From positions 248,001-312,000 of the forward strand of contig NZ_WPIK01000002.1 of the NCBI RefSeq assembly GCF_009754915.1: 64,000 bases of DNA, read 5' to 3'. Origin of the DNA: Mucilaginibacter arboris. Its GTDB lineage: Bacteria; Bacteroidota; Bacteroidia; Sphingobacteriales; Sphingobacteriaceae. The notes under the pieces are model-generated. The model worked only from the letters and a program-made list of their open reading frames with translations, made no database searches and was not told the origin of the DNA. A program made the position numbers and the translations under genes. Shown in pieces: positions 35,652-44,137 of this stretch (the stretch's first letter is position 1; every line of letters begins with the position of its first letter).

Positions 35652-37466
35652 ATGAAAAAAACAGTCCTCTTATTTACCTTCCTTGCCTTATTTGCCCGTC
35701 ATCTTGTTGCACAGGCGCCTCATCATTTCAGTTTAAGTCCTGATGCTTTTTTGCTGGATGGGAAACCCTTCCAAATCATCAGCGGCGAAATGCACCCGGC
35801 ACGTATCCCGCATGAATACTGGCGGCACCGGATCAAAATGGCCAAAGCGATGGGTTGCAATACGATTGCAGCATATGTTTTCTGGAACTACCAGGAAGTA
35901 AGCCCGGGCCTGTTCGATTTTAGCACCGGCAACCACAATATCGCAGAGTTTATCCGTATTTGTAAAGAGGAAGGCATGTGGGTTTTACTTCGGCCAGGCC
36001 CTTATGTTTGTGCCGAGTGGGATTTTGGCGGTTTGCCTTCCTACCTGCTTAAAATACCCGATATAAAGGTAAGGTGCATGGACCCGCGCTACATCAACGC
36101 GATGACCGGTTATATCAACCATTTAGCAAAAGAGATCGTGCCGCTTCAGTGTAATAACGGCGGCCCGGTTTTAATGGTGCAGATAGAAAATGAGTATGGC
36201 AGCTACGGCAACGACAAAGAATACCTGGAAATGTTAAGAAAACTATGGCTTTCAAATGGCATTAAAGTACCTTTTTATACAGCTGATGGCGCGACACCTT
36301 ATATGCTGGAAGCCGGGCACCTTGCAGGAACGGCAGTAGGGCTTGACAGTGGCGGCAGCGATGCAGATTTTAACCAGGCAAAACTGGCAGACCCAAATGT
36401 TCCGGCATTTAGCAGTGAAACCTACCCGGGCTGGCTAACGCACTGGGGCGAAAAATGGGCTTCCCCGGATACTGCTGCCCTCCGGAAAGAGATCACTTAT
36501 TTACTGAAAAACAAGAAATCCTTCAACTTTTACGTCATCCACGGAGGCACTAATTTTGGCTATACGGCCGGGGCAAATGCGGGTTCTCCTACGCAGTACC
36601 AGCCTGATATTACCAGTTATGATTACGATGCCCCCATTGATGAACAAGGAAATGCTACGCCAAAATACAGGATGCTGCGCAAATTGATCAGCCAGTATGT
36701 ATCCTATAAAGTTCCTGAAATACCCAAGCCGGTAAAAACAATTGCAATACCCGAAATTCAGTTGCGCCCGTTTACCAGTATCTGGCAAAACCTTCCTTCA
36801 CCGCAGCATTCGGCACAGCCAAAACCAATGGAAGCTTTTGACCAGAACCAGGGATTAATGCTTTACAGGACACGCCTGATCGGACATAAATCAGGGAGGC
36901 TAACCATCACAGAACCGCATGATTATGCCTTAGTGTTTTTAGATGGAAAATTTATCGATACGATCTATCGTGATGGCGGCAAATGGAGCGTAAACCTGCC
37001 CAAAAGCAATACCAAAGTTCCGGTGCTGGATATCCTGATGGAAGGTATGGGCCATATCAATTTTGCACAATATATCATTGACCGGAAAGGGATCACCGAC
37101 AGGGTTACGCTCAACGGAATGACTTTGATGAACTGGGAGCAGTACAAACTTCCTTTGGATGAAGCATTTGTAAAAGATTTAAAGGTTTCAGCAAGCGATG
37201 TAGCTAACAACAATGATAAAGGCCGGTTCTTAAAAGGCGAGTTTAAATTAACAGCAACCGGAGATACTTATTTTGATATGAGCAAGTATGCTAAAGGGGT
37301 TTTGTTTGTAAACGGCCACAATTTAGGCAGGTTCTGGAACCGCGGCCCTCAGCAGCGCTTATATTGCCCCGCTTCCTGGTTAAATAAAGGGAATAATACG
37401 GTGATTGTATTTAACCTTCAAAATTCAGATGCGCTGACGGTTTCAGGGGTAAAAAACCTGAAATGA
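35652..37466 (+). CDS. GH35 beta-galactosidase, exported
   Basis: This 604-residue enzyme removes terminal beta-galactose. A signal peptide (about 1-20) is followed by the barrel with the GH35 landmarks SGEMHPARIPHEYW, GCNTIAAYVFWNYQE and LLRPGPYVCAEWDFGGLP. The predicted acid/base is E181 in IENEYGSYG and the nucleophile is E256 in FSSETYPGW. Two jelly-roll domains follow from about residue 390, ending in the GRFWNRGPQQRLYCPASWL block. It would expose GlcNAc on complex glycans for the hexosaminidases. Confidence 0.95.
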   Translation: MKKTVLLFTFLALFARHLVAQAPHHFSLSPDAFLLDGKPFQIISGEMHPARIPHEYWRHRIKMAKAMGCNTIAAYVFWNYQEVSPGLFDFSTGNHNIAEFIRICKEEGMWVLLRPGPYVCAEWDFGGLPSYLLKIPDIKVRCMDPRYINAMTGYINHLAKEIVPLQCNNGGPVLMVQIENEYGSYGNDKEYLEMLRKLWLSNGIKVPFYTADGATPYMLEAGHLAGTAVGLDSGGSDADFNQAKLADPNVPAFSSETYPGWLTHWGEKWASPDTAALRKEITYLLKNKKSFNFYVIHGGTNFGYTAGANAGSPTQYQPDITSYDYDAPIDEQGNATPKYRMLRKLISQYVSYKVPEIPKPVKTIAIPEIQLRPFTSIWQNLPSPQHSAQPKPMEAFDQNQGLMLYRTRLIGHKSGRLTITEPHDYALVFLDGKFIDTIYRDGGKWSVNLPKSNTKVPVLDILMEGMGHINFAQYIIDRKGITDRVTLNGMTLMNWEQYKLPLDEAFVKDLKVSASDVANNNDKGRFLKGEFKLTATGDTYFDMSKYAKGVLFVNGHNLGRFWNRGPQQRLYCPASWLNKGNNTVIVFNLQNSDALTVSGVKNLK

Positions 37467-37489
37467 CCGGGATTTTATTAAAACCTCTC

Positions 37490-37578
37490 ATGCTTCTTTT
37501 ATCCCTATAAAAATGGTATATTTTTTTTATCGGTATAAAGATAAAAGGCCAATGTTTTTTAGGTGATAAAAGAAGCAT
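37490..37578. repeat. ATGCTTCTTTTA-family inward inverted pair 13
   Basis: The left arm is ATGCTTCTTTTATCCCTA and the right arm ends AGGTGATAAAAGAAGCAT. The right arm contains a spurious upstream start (GTG) for the next gene's frame. Confidence 0.9.
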
Positions 37579-37655
37579 CCTTATGCCAAATAAAATTAAA
37601 CAGACCGTTAATACCTGTTCCTCATTTCATAAATACCCATCCATTTAAGCTGATT

Positions 37656-39185
37656 ATGAAATTAAAAAGCTATATCCTTCCTGTTCCGATTTTCCTGTCA
37701 ATCCTGTGCAGTTTTTCAATTTTAAAAGCACAGGATTTAAAAGAAAAGAACAATTACGTAATTATAAAACCTGCAGACAAACTTGCAGATATCGTTTACA
37801 AGGCCGCAACCCTTACGCCTTCGCCCCGTCAATTGCGCTGGCAAGAGTTGGAGCTTACCGCTTTTTTTCATTTTGGGCCGAACACTTTTACCGGCAACGA
37901 ATGGGGGACGGGAAAAGAAGACCCGAAAGTATTTAATCCGGTTGAATTGGACGCCCGGCAATGGGTGCGCACGGCTAAAGAAGCTGGTTTTAAACAGGTG
38001 ATCCTCACCGCAAAACACCATGATGGCTTTTGTTTGTGGCCAACCAAAACCACGGAACATTCTGTAAAAAACAGTCCCTGGAAAAACGGAAAGGGCGATG
38101 TGGTTAAAGAAGTAGCAGAAGCGTGTAAAGAATACAAGATAGGTTTTGGCATCTATCTTTCTCCTTGGGACAGGAATTCGGCTTTGTATGGTACAGATGC
38201 TTATAATGGGTTTTTTGCAGATCAGCTAACGGAACTGCTGACGCAGTATGGCCGCATTGATGAAGTATGGTTTGACGGCGCCAACGGCGAGGGGCCAAAT
38301 GGTAAAAAGCAGGTATATGATTTTGACCGGTGGTACCAGCTCATCCGCAAACTCCAGCCAACGGCAACTATCGCGATAATGGGCCCGGACGTACGTTGGG
38401 TAGGTACAGAAACCGGATACGGCCGGGATACAGAATGGAGTGTGGTGCCGGCAAATAACTTAGATCCGGCTGCAATAACCGGAAACTCGCAGCAGGAGGT
38501 AAGTTTTAAACCGCAAGGCGATATGAGGGGAAATGACATTGGCGGCCGCGATAAAATAAAAAATGCCAAAGGTTTGGTCTGGTATCCGGCAGAAACAGAT
38601 GTTTCCATCCGGCCGGGCTGGTTTTTTCACGCGGAAGAAAACGATAAGGTAAAATCACCGGAAAAACTGCTCGATATCTATTATAATTCGGTTGGCAAGA
38701 ACAGCGTGCTGCTGCTAAATATCCCGCCGGACAAAGATGGCCTGATCAACAAAAGCGATATAAAGAGTTTGCAGGAATGGAAAAAGCTTCGTGATGAAAC
38801 CTTTGCTACCAATCTTGCCAAAGGGGCTTCGGTTTCCTGTGCTAACGGATTGAATTTAAAGGCAGTTTTAGATGATGATTACCAAACTTATTTTATCACT
38901 AAAAATAAAGACACTTCGGCCATCATCACCTTCAAATTAAAAAGCCCTGAAACTTTTGATGTATTGCTTTTGCAGGAAAACATCAGCGTTGGCCAGCGGG
39001 TTGAAAAATTTGTGCTGGAATACTGGAACGATAATCAATGGAAGGAAGCAACAGCAGGTACGACTATCGGGTACAAGCGTTTGCTGCGTTTTCCTGCGGT
39101 AACAACAGACCAGGTGAGGTTAAAAATTGAATCGGCACGGTTAAACCCCGCCATCTCTGCTTTCGGTTTGTATAAACAACCCTAA
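37656..39185 (+). CDS. GH29 alpha-L-fucosidase with C-terminal discoidin-like domain, exported (second)
   Basis: This 509-residue enzyme has a signal peptide (MKLKSYILPVPIFLSILCSFS), a GH29 barrel with FFHFGPNTFTGNEWG, ILTAKHHDGFCLWPTK and the nucleophile D207 in VWFDGANG, and a C-terminal F5/8-type (discoidin) sandwich from about residue 390. The ATG at 37656 is chosen because the longer frame runs back into repeat element 13. The FNPVELDARQW and GWFFHAEEND blocks fit the GH29-B type that acts on alpha-1,3/4-fucose of branched antennae, which would complement the other GH29. Confidence 0.92.
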   Translation: MKLKSYILPVPIFLSILCSFSILKAQDLKEKNNYVIIKPADKLADIVYKAATLTPSPRQLRWQELELTAFFHFGPNTFTGNEWGTGKEDPKVFNPVELDARQWVRTAKEAGFKQVILTAKHHDGFCLWPTKTTEHSVKNSPWKNGKGDVVKEVAEACKEYKIGFGIYLSPWDRNSALYGTDAYNGFFADQLTELLTQYGRIDEVWFDGANGEGPNGKKQVYDFDRWYQLIRKLQPTATIAIMGPDVRWVGTETGYGRDTEWSVVPANNLDPAAITGNSQQEVSFKPQGDMRGNDIGGRDKIKNAKGLVWYPAETDVSIRPGWFFHAEENDKVKSPEKLLDIYYNSVGKNSVLLLNIPPDKDGLINKSDIKSLQEWKKLRDETFATNLAKGASVSCANGLNLKAVLDDDYQTYFITKNKDTSAIITFKLKSPETFDVLLLQENISVGQRVEKFVLEYWNDNQWKEATAGTTIGYKRLLRFPAVTTDQVRLKIESARLNPAISAFGLYKQP

Positions 39186-39223
39186 TTTTTGAGAAGGGTT
39201 AAATTGATAAATACAGGATTACA

Positions 39224-39310
39224 ATGCTTCTTTTATCACCCAAAAATTGGAATCCGATCAGGTATCAAATAAAAAAGAGGATACTATTTTTTAGGTGATA
39301 AAAGAAGCAT
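39224..39310. repeat. ATGCTTCTTTTA-family inward inverted pair 14
   Basis: The left arm is ATGCTTCTTTTATCACCC and the right arm ends AGGTGATAAAAGAAGCAT. The sulfatase start follows 62 bp later. Confidence 0.92.
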
Positions 39311-39372
39311 TGGTAAATAAGATAAGGTTGAACAAATTTTAAAATCAGTTCTAAAAACAACCACCGAAAAGC

Positions 39373-41454
39373 ATGAAAAAGAATTATACAGTTATCGGTA
39401 TCGTTTTGCTGGTATTGGCCAATGCAATTCCTGCCCGTGCCCAGAAAGCGCCGAATATTATTTTTATTCTTACAGATGATTTAGGTTACGGTGATATCGG
39501 CGTGTTTTTTCAAAATGAGCGGCAAAAATCAGGCGACAGGAGCAAGCCTTATGAGTTAACACCCTATATAGATCAACTGGCTGTCCGGGGCGCAAAGTTT
39601 ACCCAGCAGTATTGTAATGCCCCGGTTTGTGCACCGTCAAGGGCATCCTTGTTAACCGGCGTAAACCAGGGCAATGCCCACGTGCGGGACAACCAGTTTG
39701 ACAAGGCATTAGAGAACAACCATACGATGGCAACGGTATTAAAGGCTGCCGGTTACCAAACGGTTGCGGTTGGAAAATGGGGGCTGCAAGGTGTTACAGG
39801 AGATGGTCCCGATTGGCCTGCACATCCTTTAAAAAGAGGTTTCGACAGTTATTACGGATACATGCGCCACATGGACGGCCACGAGCATTACCCGGTGGAA
39901 GGTTTATACGACGGTAAAAAACAGGTTTGGAGCGATTATAAAGAGGTATCGGCAGGCCTGGAAAAGTGCTACACAACTGACTTGTGGACCGCCAGGGCAA
40001 AAAAATGGATCATCGACCATCAAAACAGCAAAGATGCTACCGCCCCGTTTTTTATGTACCTGGCCTATGATTGTCCGCATGCAGTTTTAGAACTGCCGAC
40101 CGGTGCCTACCCCAAAGGGCGAGGCTTAAAAGGAGGCTTACAATGGCTGGACGAACCCGGGCACATGATCAATACGGCAACAGGCCAAGTAGATTCTTAT
40201 ATCTATCCCGAATATGCAAACGCCACTTACGATAATGACAGCAACGCCGCCACACCGGAAATACCCTGGCCCGAAACTTATAAAAGGTATGCCACCGCAG
40301 TGCGCAGAATAGATGATGCCGTAGGCGATGTGATGCAACTGCTGGCTGATCTGAAGATAGCAGACAATACGCTGGTTGTTTTTACTTCTGATAACGGCCC
40401 TTCTATCGAATCTTATTTACCGGCTTCTTTTGTGCCTAATCATCCTACTTTTTTTGGAAGTTACGGCCCTTTTGACGGCATCAAAAGGGATTGCTGGGAA
40501 GGCGGCTTGCGGATGCCAACACTTGCTGTCTGGCCTGGTCATATCCTTCCCGGAAAAACAATTACTACGCCAAGTATGCTGTCAGACTGGCTGGCCACTT
40601 TTGCTGATGCAGCGCATATCCAGCCTCCCGAAAGAACAGACGGCGTTTCTTTGCTGCCTGATCTCACCGGTAAAGGAAAACAGCAAAAAAGCTTGGTTTA
40701 TGCAGAATATTTTGAAGGCGGAAGGACCCCTGCTTTTAAAGAATTTGAAGCCAGCCGCAGAAACAGGAAAAGGGAACAGATGCAAATGATCCGGATAGGC
40801 GACCTGGCTGGCGTTCGCTACCAGATTAAATCTGCCGGGGATGATTTTGAAATCTACAACGTAGTTAAAGATCCGAAAGAAACGGATAACCTTGCCCTTA
40901 AACCGGGCTTTGAAAAAATACAGGCACAAATGAAGGCCAAAGTATTGCAGGTACGCCGTGCAGATGCCGGAGCGCCCCGCCCTTATGATACTGTTCCCAT
41001 TCCTGCAAGTACGTTTTCAGGAAAATTATTGCCGGGGATAAACTGGAAGTTTTACCAGGGGGATTTTCCCTGGGTGATCTCCGAGAAGAATTTAAAACCC
41101 AATAACAAAGGGACGGCTAAAAACATAAGCGGGAAAGAGCAGGACGCTAAGGAAGGAATGATCTGTTATGAAGGATTTATCAAAATACCGGCAGACGGCA
41201 AATATACTTTCTTCCTTCAGGCAGAAGGCAAAGCTTATCTGCGCCTGCACGAAGCTTCGTTGATCGATGAAGATTTCGGCTATCGGTCCAATACAGAAGT
41301 GAAACAGGAAATTTATTTAAAGGCAGGCCTGCATCCCATCAAATTAAATTATCTGATACCAGAAGGAATGGCGCCGGGCTTGAAACTTAAATGGCAAAAT
41401 GCCAAAAGTGATTGGATGGAACTGTCTGATAAAGATTTTTACCATGAACAATAA
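39373..41454 (+). CDS. Sulfatase with C-terminal PA14-like domain, exported
   Basis: This 693-residue sulfatase has a signal peptide (about 1-24), the metal-binding TDDLGYGDIG block and the modification motif CAPSR, so C86 would be formylglycine. VGKWGLQG, FTSDNGPS and GGLRMPTLAVWPG are present. Residues from about 555 form an added beta-rich domain (YEGFIKIPADGKYTF, then GLHPIKLNYL) that fits PA14, a sugar-binding module. The other sulfatase at 16785 lacks this. Substrate is unknown; 6-sulfo-GlcNAc or sulfated galactose would fit the neighbours. Confidence 0.92.
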   Translation: MKKNYTVIGIVLLVLANAIPARAQKAPNIIFILTDDLGYGDIGVFFQNERQKSGDRSKPYELTPYIDQLAVRGAKFTQQYCNAPVCAPSRASLLTGVNQGNAHVRDNQFDKALENNHTMATVLKAAGYQTVAVGKWGLQGVTGDGPDWPAHPLKRGFDSYYGYMRHMDGHEHYPVEGLYDGKKQVWSDYKEVSAGLEKCYTTDLWTARAKKWIIDHQNSKDATAPFFMYLAYDCPHAVLELPTGAYPKGRGLKGGLQWLDEPGHMINTATGQVDSYIYPEYANATYDNDSNAATPEIPWPETYKRYATAVRRIDDAVGDVMQLLADLKIADNTLVVFTSDNGPSIESYLPASFVPNHPTFFGSYGPFDGIKRDCWEGGLRMPTLAVWPGHILPGKTITTPSMLSDWLATFADAAHIQPPERTDGVSLLPDLTGKGKQQKSLVYAEYFEGGRTPAFKEFEASRRNRKREQMQMIRIGDLAGVRYQIKSAGDDFEIYNVVKDPKETDNLALKPGFEKIQAQMKAKVLQVRRADAGAPRPYDTVPIPASTFSGKLLPGINWKFYQGDFPWVISEKNLKPNNKGTAKNISGKEQDAKEGMICYEGFIKIPADGKYTFFLQAEGKAYLRLHEASLIDEDFGYRSNTEVKQEIYLKAGLHPIKLNYLIPEGMAPGLKLKWQNAKSDWMELSDKDFYHEQ

Positions 41455-41499
41455 AAATGATGATTGGAGGAGCAGGTTTAACTGTTGCTTAAATGGCAC

Positions 41500-41667
41500 A
41501 TGCTTCTTTTACCGGGTAAAATTGGTGTTTGTATTTAATCACTAAAGACCTATAAGGTTTTGAAAACCTTATAGGTCTTTAGTGATTTACCGGGTAAAAA
41601 TTGGTGTTTACATTTAATCGATCAAAAAAAACTAGGGTTAACATTTTTTAGGTGATAAAAGAAGCAT
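41500..41667. repeat. ATGCTTCTTTTA-family inward pair 15, interrupted by a palindrome
   Basis: The left arm ATGCTTCTTTTACCGGG at 41500 and right arm ending AGGTGATAAAAGAAGCAT at 41667 are 168 bp apart, about twice the usual size. The extra length comes from a palindrome at 41540-41584 and a duplication of about 32 bp of the element's inner sequence on its two sides. Confidence 0.88.
41540..41584. repeat. Near-perfect 45-bp palindrome inside element 15
   Basis: Two 22-bp arms (CACTAAAGACCTATAAGG at the start) surround a single central base. Direct repeats with ACCGGGTAAAA and TTGGTGTTT lie at 41509-41540 and 41587-41619, differing by one indel and two substitutions. The layout looks like insertion with duplication. 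Confidence 0.85.
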
Positions 41668-41697
41668 AAACCTAAAAAATCAAAATTTAAGGACCAG

Positions 41698-41722
41698 CAT
41701 TTTTAGGTACTAAAAGAAGCAT
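41698..41722. repeat. ATGCTTCTTTTA-family solitary right arm
   Basis: The arm ends AGGTACTAAAAGAAGCAT, 85 bp before the GH20 start. It follows pair 15 by 30 bp. Confidence 0.85.
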
Positions 41723-41807
41723 CGACCCCAAAAAAAGAGGGCCAGAAAAAAAAGTTTAAACAACTTCACTAATTGAAACATATCCTATATCATATAAACT
41801 ATCAATA

Positions 41808-43640
41808 ATGCTTAAAAAAAATTTTCTCTCCCTTGTTTTCTTAGTCCTTTTTGCAAGTATGGCAAATGCCCAGCTTGCAAACGACGTAACTATTATTCCT
41901 AAACCTGCTGCTGTACAAAGGGGTACGGGCACCTTTAAGATAAACAAAAACACCAGGATTATAGCAAAGGGAAACGATGCTAAAAAAGTAGCAGAACTGT
42001 TCAATTATTTTCTCAATAAAAAGTATGGCTTTGTTTTAAAGGTGGAGAACAATGCTGCTTCGGGCGCTATCGTTTTGAACACTTTACCGGCTGTTAAAAT
42101 GCCTTCCGAAAGTTATCAGCTTAAAGTAACCAGTAACGGGATAAATATAGAAGGAGAACGCAGCGGTGTTTTTTACGGCGTACAATCGTTGTTGCAATTG
42201 ATGGATGGCCCGGATAACCAACTTTCGGTTCCGGCAGTAACGATTAAAGATCAGCCTAATTTTGCTTACCGCGGCATGATGCTGGATGTATGCCGTCATT
42301 TTTTTGAAGTGGATGAGCTTAAAAAGATCCTCGATGTTATGGCTTATCTTAAATTAAACAGGTTCCACTGGCATTTAACAGACGATCAGGGATGGCGACT
42401 GGAAATCAAAAAATATCCGAAACTAACCACGATCAGCGCCTGGCGCGATTCGAGCATTATCGGCGGCTATAACGATTTTAAGCCATTTATTTACGATGGC
42501 AAAAGAACAGGAGGATTTTATACGCAGGACCAGGCACGTGCCATTGTAAAATATGCTGCGGAAAGGAATATCGAAGTAATTCCTGAAATAGAGATGCCCG
42601 GCCATTGCACTGCGGTATTAGCAGCTTATCCCGAGCTTGGTAACGGAACCGGCCCTTATCATGTACCCGGTTTCTGGGGCGTGCACCGCACCATTTACAA
42701 TCCCGGTGAGCCTACTTTTGAATTTCTCGAAAATGTATTAAAGGAAGTAATGGCTATCTTCCCAAGTAAATACATCCATATCGGGGGCGACGAAGTACCG
42801 AAAGACGAATGGAAAACCTCCGCCTTGGCGCAAAAAATTATCGCTGATAATCATTTAAAGGATGAGGATGCATTGCAAAGCTGGTTCATCAGCAAAATTG
42901 AAAAATTCTTAAACCAGAACGGGCGGAATTTGATTGGTTGGGATGAAATATTAGAAGGAGGCTTAGCACCTAACGCTACGGTAATGAGCTGGAGAGGTGA
43001 GCAGGGCGGTATTCAGGCTGCAAAAGAAAACCATCATGTGATCATGTCTCCCGGCGGCTACATGTATATTGACCATGCGCAGGCAAAAGACAATAAAACC
43101 GAACCTTTGGCTATCGGAGGATTTTTGCCCTTAAATACCGTGTATAACTATCATCCCGTACCGGAAGTGTTAACCCCGGAACAACAAAAATATATATTAG
43201 GTGTACAGGCAAATATGTGGACGGAATATGTTCCAACTAATCAAAAATTAGAATATATGGTTTTCCCAAGGTTATTGGCTGTAGCGGAGGTTGGATGGAC
43301 GAAGCCGGAAAACAAAGATTTTGATGATTTCAGCAAAAAGCGGCTGCCTAAGGTTTTACTTGATATGGAAAAATTTGGAATTAACTACAGGATCCCGGAA
43401 GGTGCTGTATTAATTGATAACGATCAGCAAACCGGAAGGAAAAAATTGACAATTACTTCATTTGTTGCAGATAGCAAAATATACTATACTGTTGATGGTT
43501 ACAAAGCAGATAACACCGCTAATTTATATACAGGCCCGATATTGTTGCCCTTTACCAATAACCGTCCGATAACTGTGAAATACGTAATCGTTACACCATT
43601 AAACAGGATGAGTAATGAATTTAATATTAATATAAAATAA
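41808..43640 (+). CDS. GH20 beta-N-acetylhexosaminidase with C-terminal extension, exported (second)
   Basis: This 610-residue enzyme has a signal peptide (about 1-21, ending ANAQ), a GH20b domain, and a barrel starting YRGMMLDVCRHFFEVDELKK. The catalytic pair is D328-E329 in HIGGDEVPK, with WRGEQGG and VQANMWTEYV downstream. Compared with the GH20 at 12939 it carries about 70 extra C-terminal residues (SKIYYTVDGYKADNTANLY) resembling the chitobiase C-terminal/Fn-like domain. The two paralogues probably serve different linkages or locations. Confidence 0.95.
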   Translation: MLKKNFLSLVFLVLFASMANAQLANDVTIIPKPAAVQRGTGTFKINKNTRIIAKGNDAKKVAELFNYFLNKKYGFVLKVENNAASGAIVLNTLPAVKMPSESYQLKVTSNGINIEGERSGVFYGVQSLLQLMDGPDNQLSVPAVTIKDQPNFAYRGMMLDVCRHFFEVDELKKILDVMAYLKLNRFHWHLTDDQGWRLEIKKYPKLTTISAWRDSSIIGGYNDFKPFIYDGKRTGGFYTQDQARAIVKYAAERNIEVIPEIEMPGHCTAVLAAYPELGNGTGPYHVPGFWGVHRTIYNPGEPTFEFLENVLKEVMAIFPSKYIHIGGDEVPKDEWKTSALAQKIIADNHLKDEDALQSWFISKIEKFLNQNGRNLIGWDEILEGGLAPNATVMSWRGEQGGIQAAKENHHVIMSPGGYMYIDHAQAKDNKTEPLAIGGFLPLNTVYNYHPVPEVLTPEQQKYILGVQANMWTEYVPTNQKLEYMVFPRLLAVAEVGWTKPENKDFDDFSKKRLPKVLLDMEKFGINYRIPEGAVLIDNDQQTGRKKLTITSFVADSKIYYTVDGYKADNTANLYTGPILLPFTNNRPITVKYVIVTPLNRMSNEFNINIK

Positions 43641-44137
43641 TTTTAAGAACAGGAAAAATGGCAAATGTTACAGTCTGGCTTCAACAGGAAGTATCAAGCC
43701 TGGGTAAAATGTATTAGTCGAGACCTAGCTGACAGATGGGTTTTTTAGGTAATTGCGATAAAAATGATTTAGGGGTAAAACGGCCTTTATTGGCCGTGCA
43801 ATTGGCAGCCGTAAAAAGCTCACATCGTTGCCAGGAACAACAGTGCAAAAACATTTATATTCTGGACCGGCCTCAGCTATAAAATAGGTAAAAGCGATTT
43901 TAGCATTAACAACTTTAAATGATGCTGCCATTTTAAATCGCTGGCAGCATTTTTTTAAGCTATAATTATGATATATGCTTGATTTTTTCCACGCAACAAA
44001 AATCAAAGTATTTGCAGAAAAAAGTATGGTAAAAACAGCATCGGCCTTAAATGTTAAACCGGAAACTTCCGAAGGTGGTGCAATGTGTTTACATTTACCC
44101 AACCAATTTCAAACCTAAAATTTTACGAACTTAGATT
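43641..44137. other. 497-bp gap with no recognised gene
   Basis: A terminator-like hairpin lies at 43922-43956. Short frames exist on both strands but none has a family resemblance, a convincing start or sensible composition. A weak relic of a right arm (GGTAAAAACAGCATCGG) may be present near 44027-44043. Confidence 0.5.
43922..43956 (+). terminator. Rho-independent terminator candidate
   Basis: ATGCTGCCA/TGGCAGCAT form a 9-bp stem with an 11-nt loop, followed directly by six T. It is 280 bp beyond the GH20 stop and upstream of the symporter gene. Confidence 0.65.

Noticed and set aside
37563-37655. Upstream extension of the second GH29 gene starting inside the repeat arm
   Set aside because: The extra residues precede a good signal peptide starting at 37656 and come from repeat and leader sequence, so they are not believed to be translated.
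3581-41722. Reading the repeated arms as a CRISPR array
   Set aside because: Copies are inverted, scattered over 60 kb between genes, and differ in spacing; there is no regular repeat-spacer order and no cas gene.
43725-44102. Minus-strand frame of 125 codons in the gap before the symporter gene
   Set aside because: Composition is not protein-like, no family is recognisable and a terminator hairpin lies within it.
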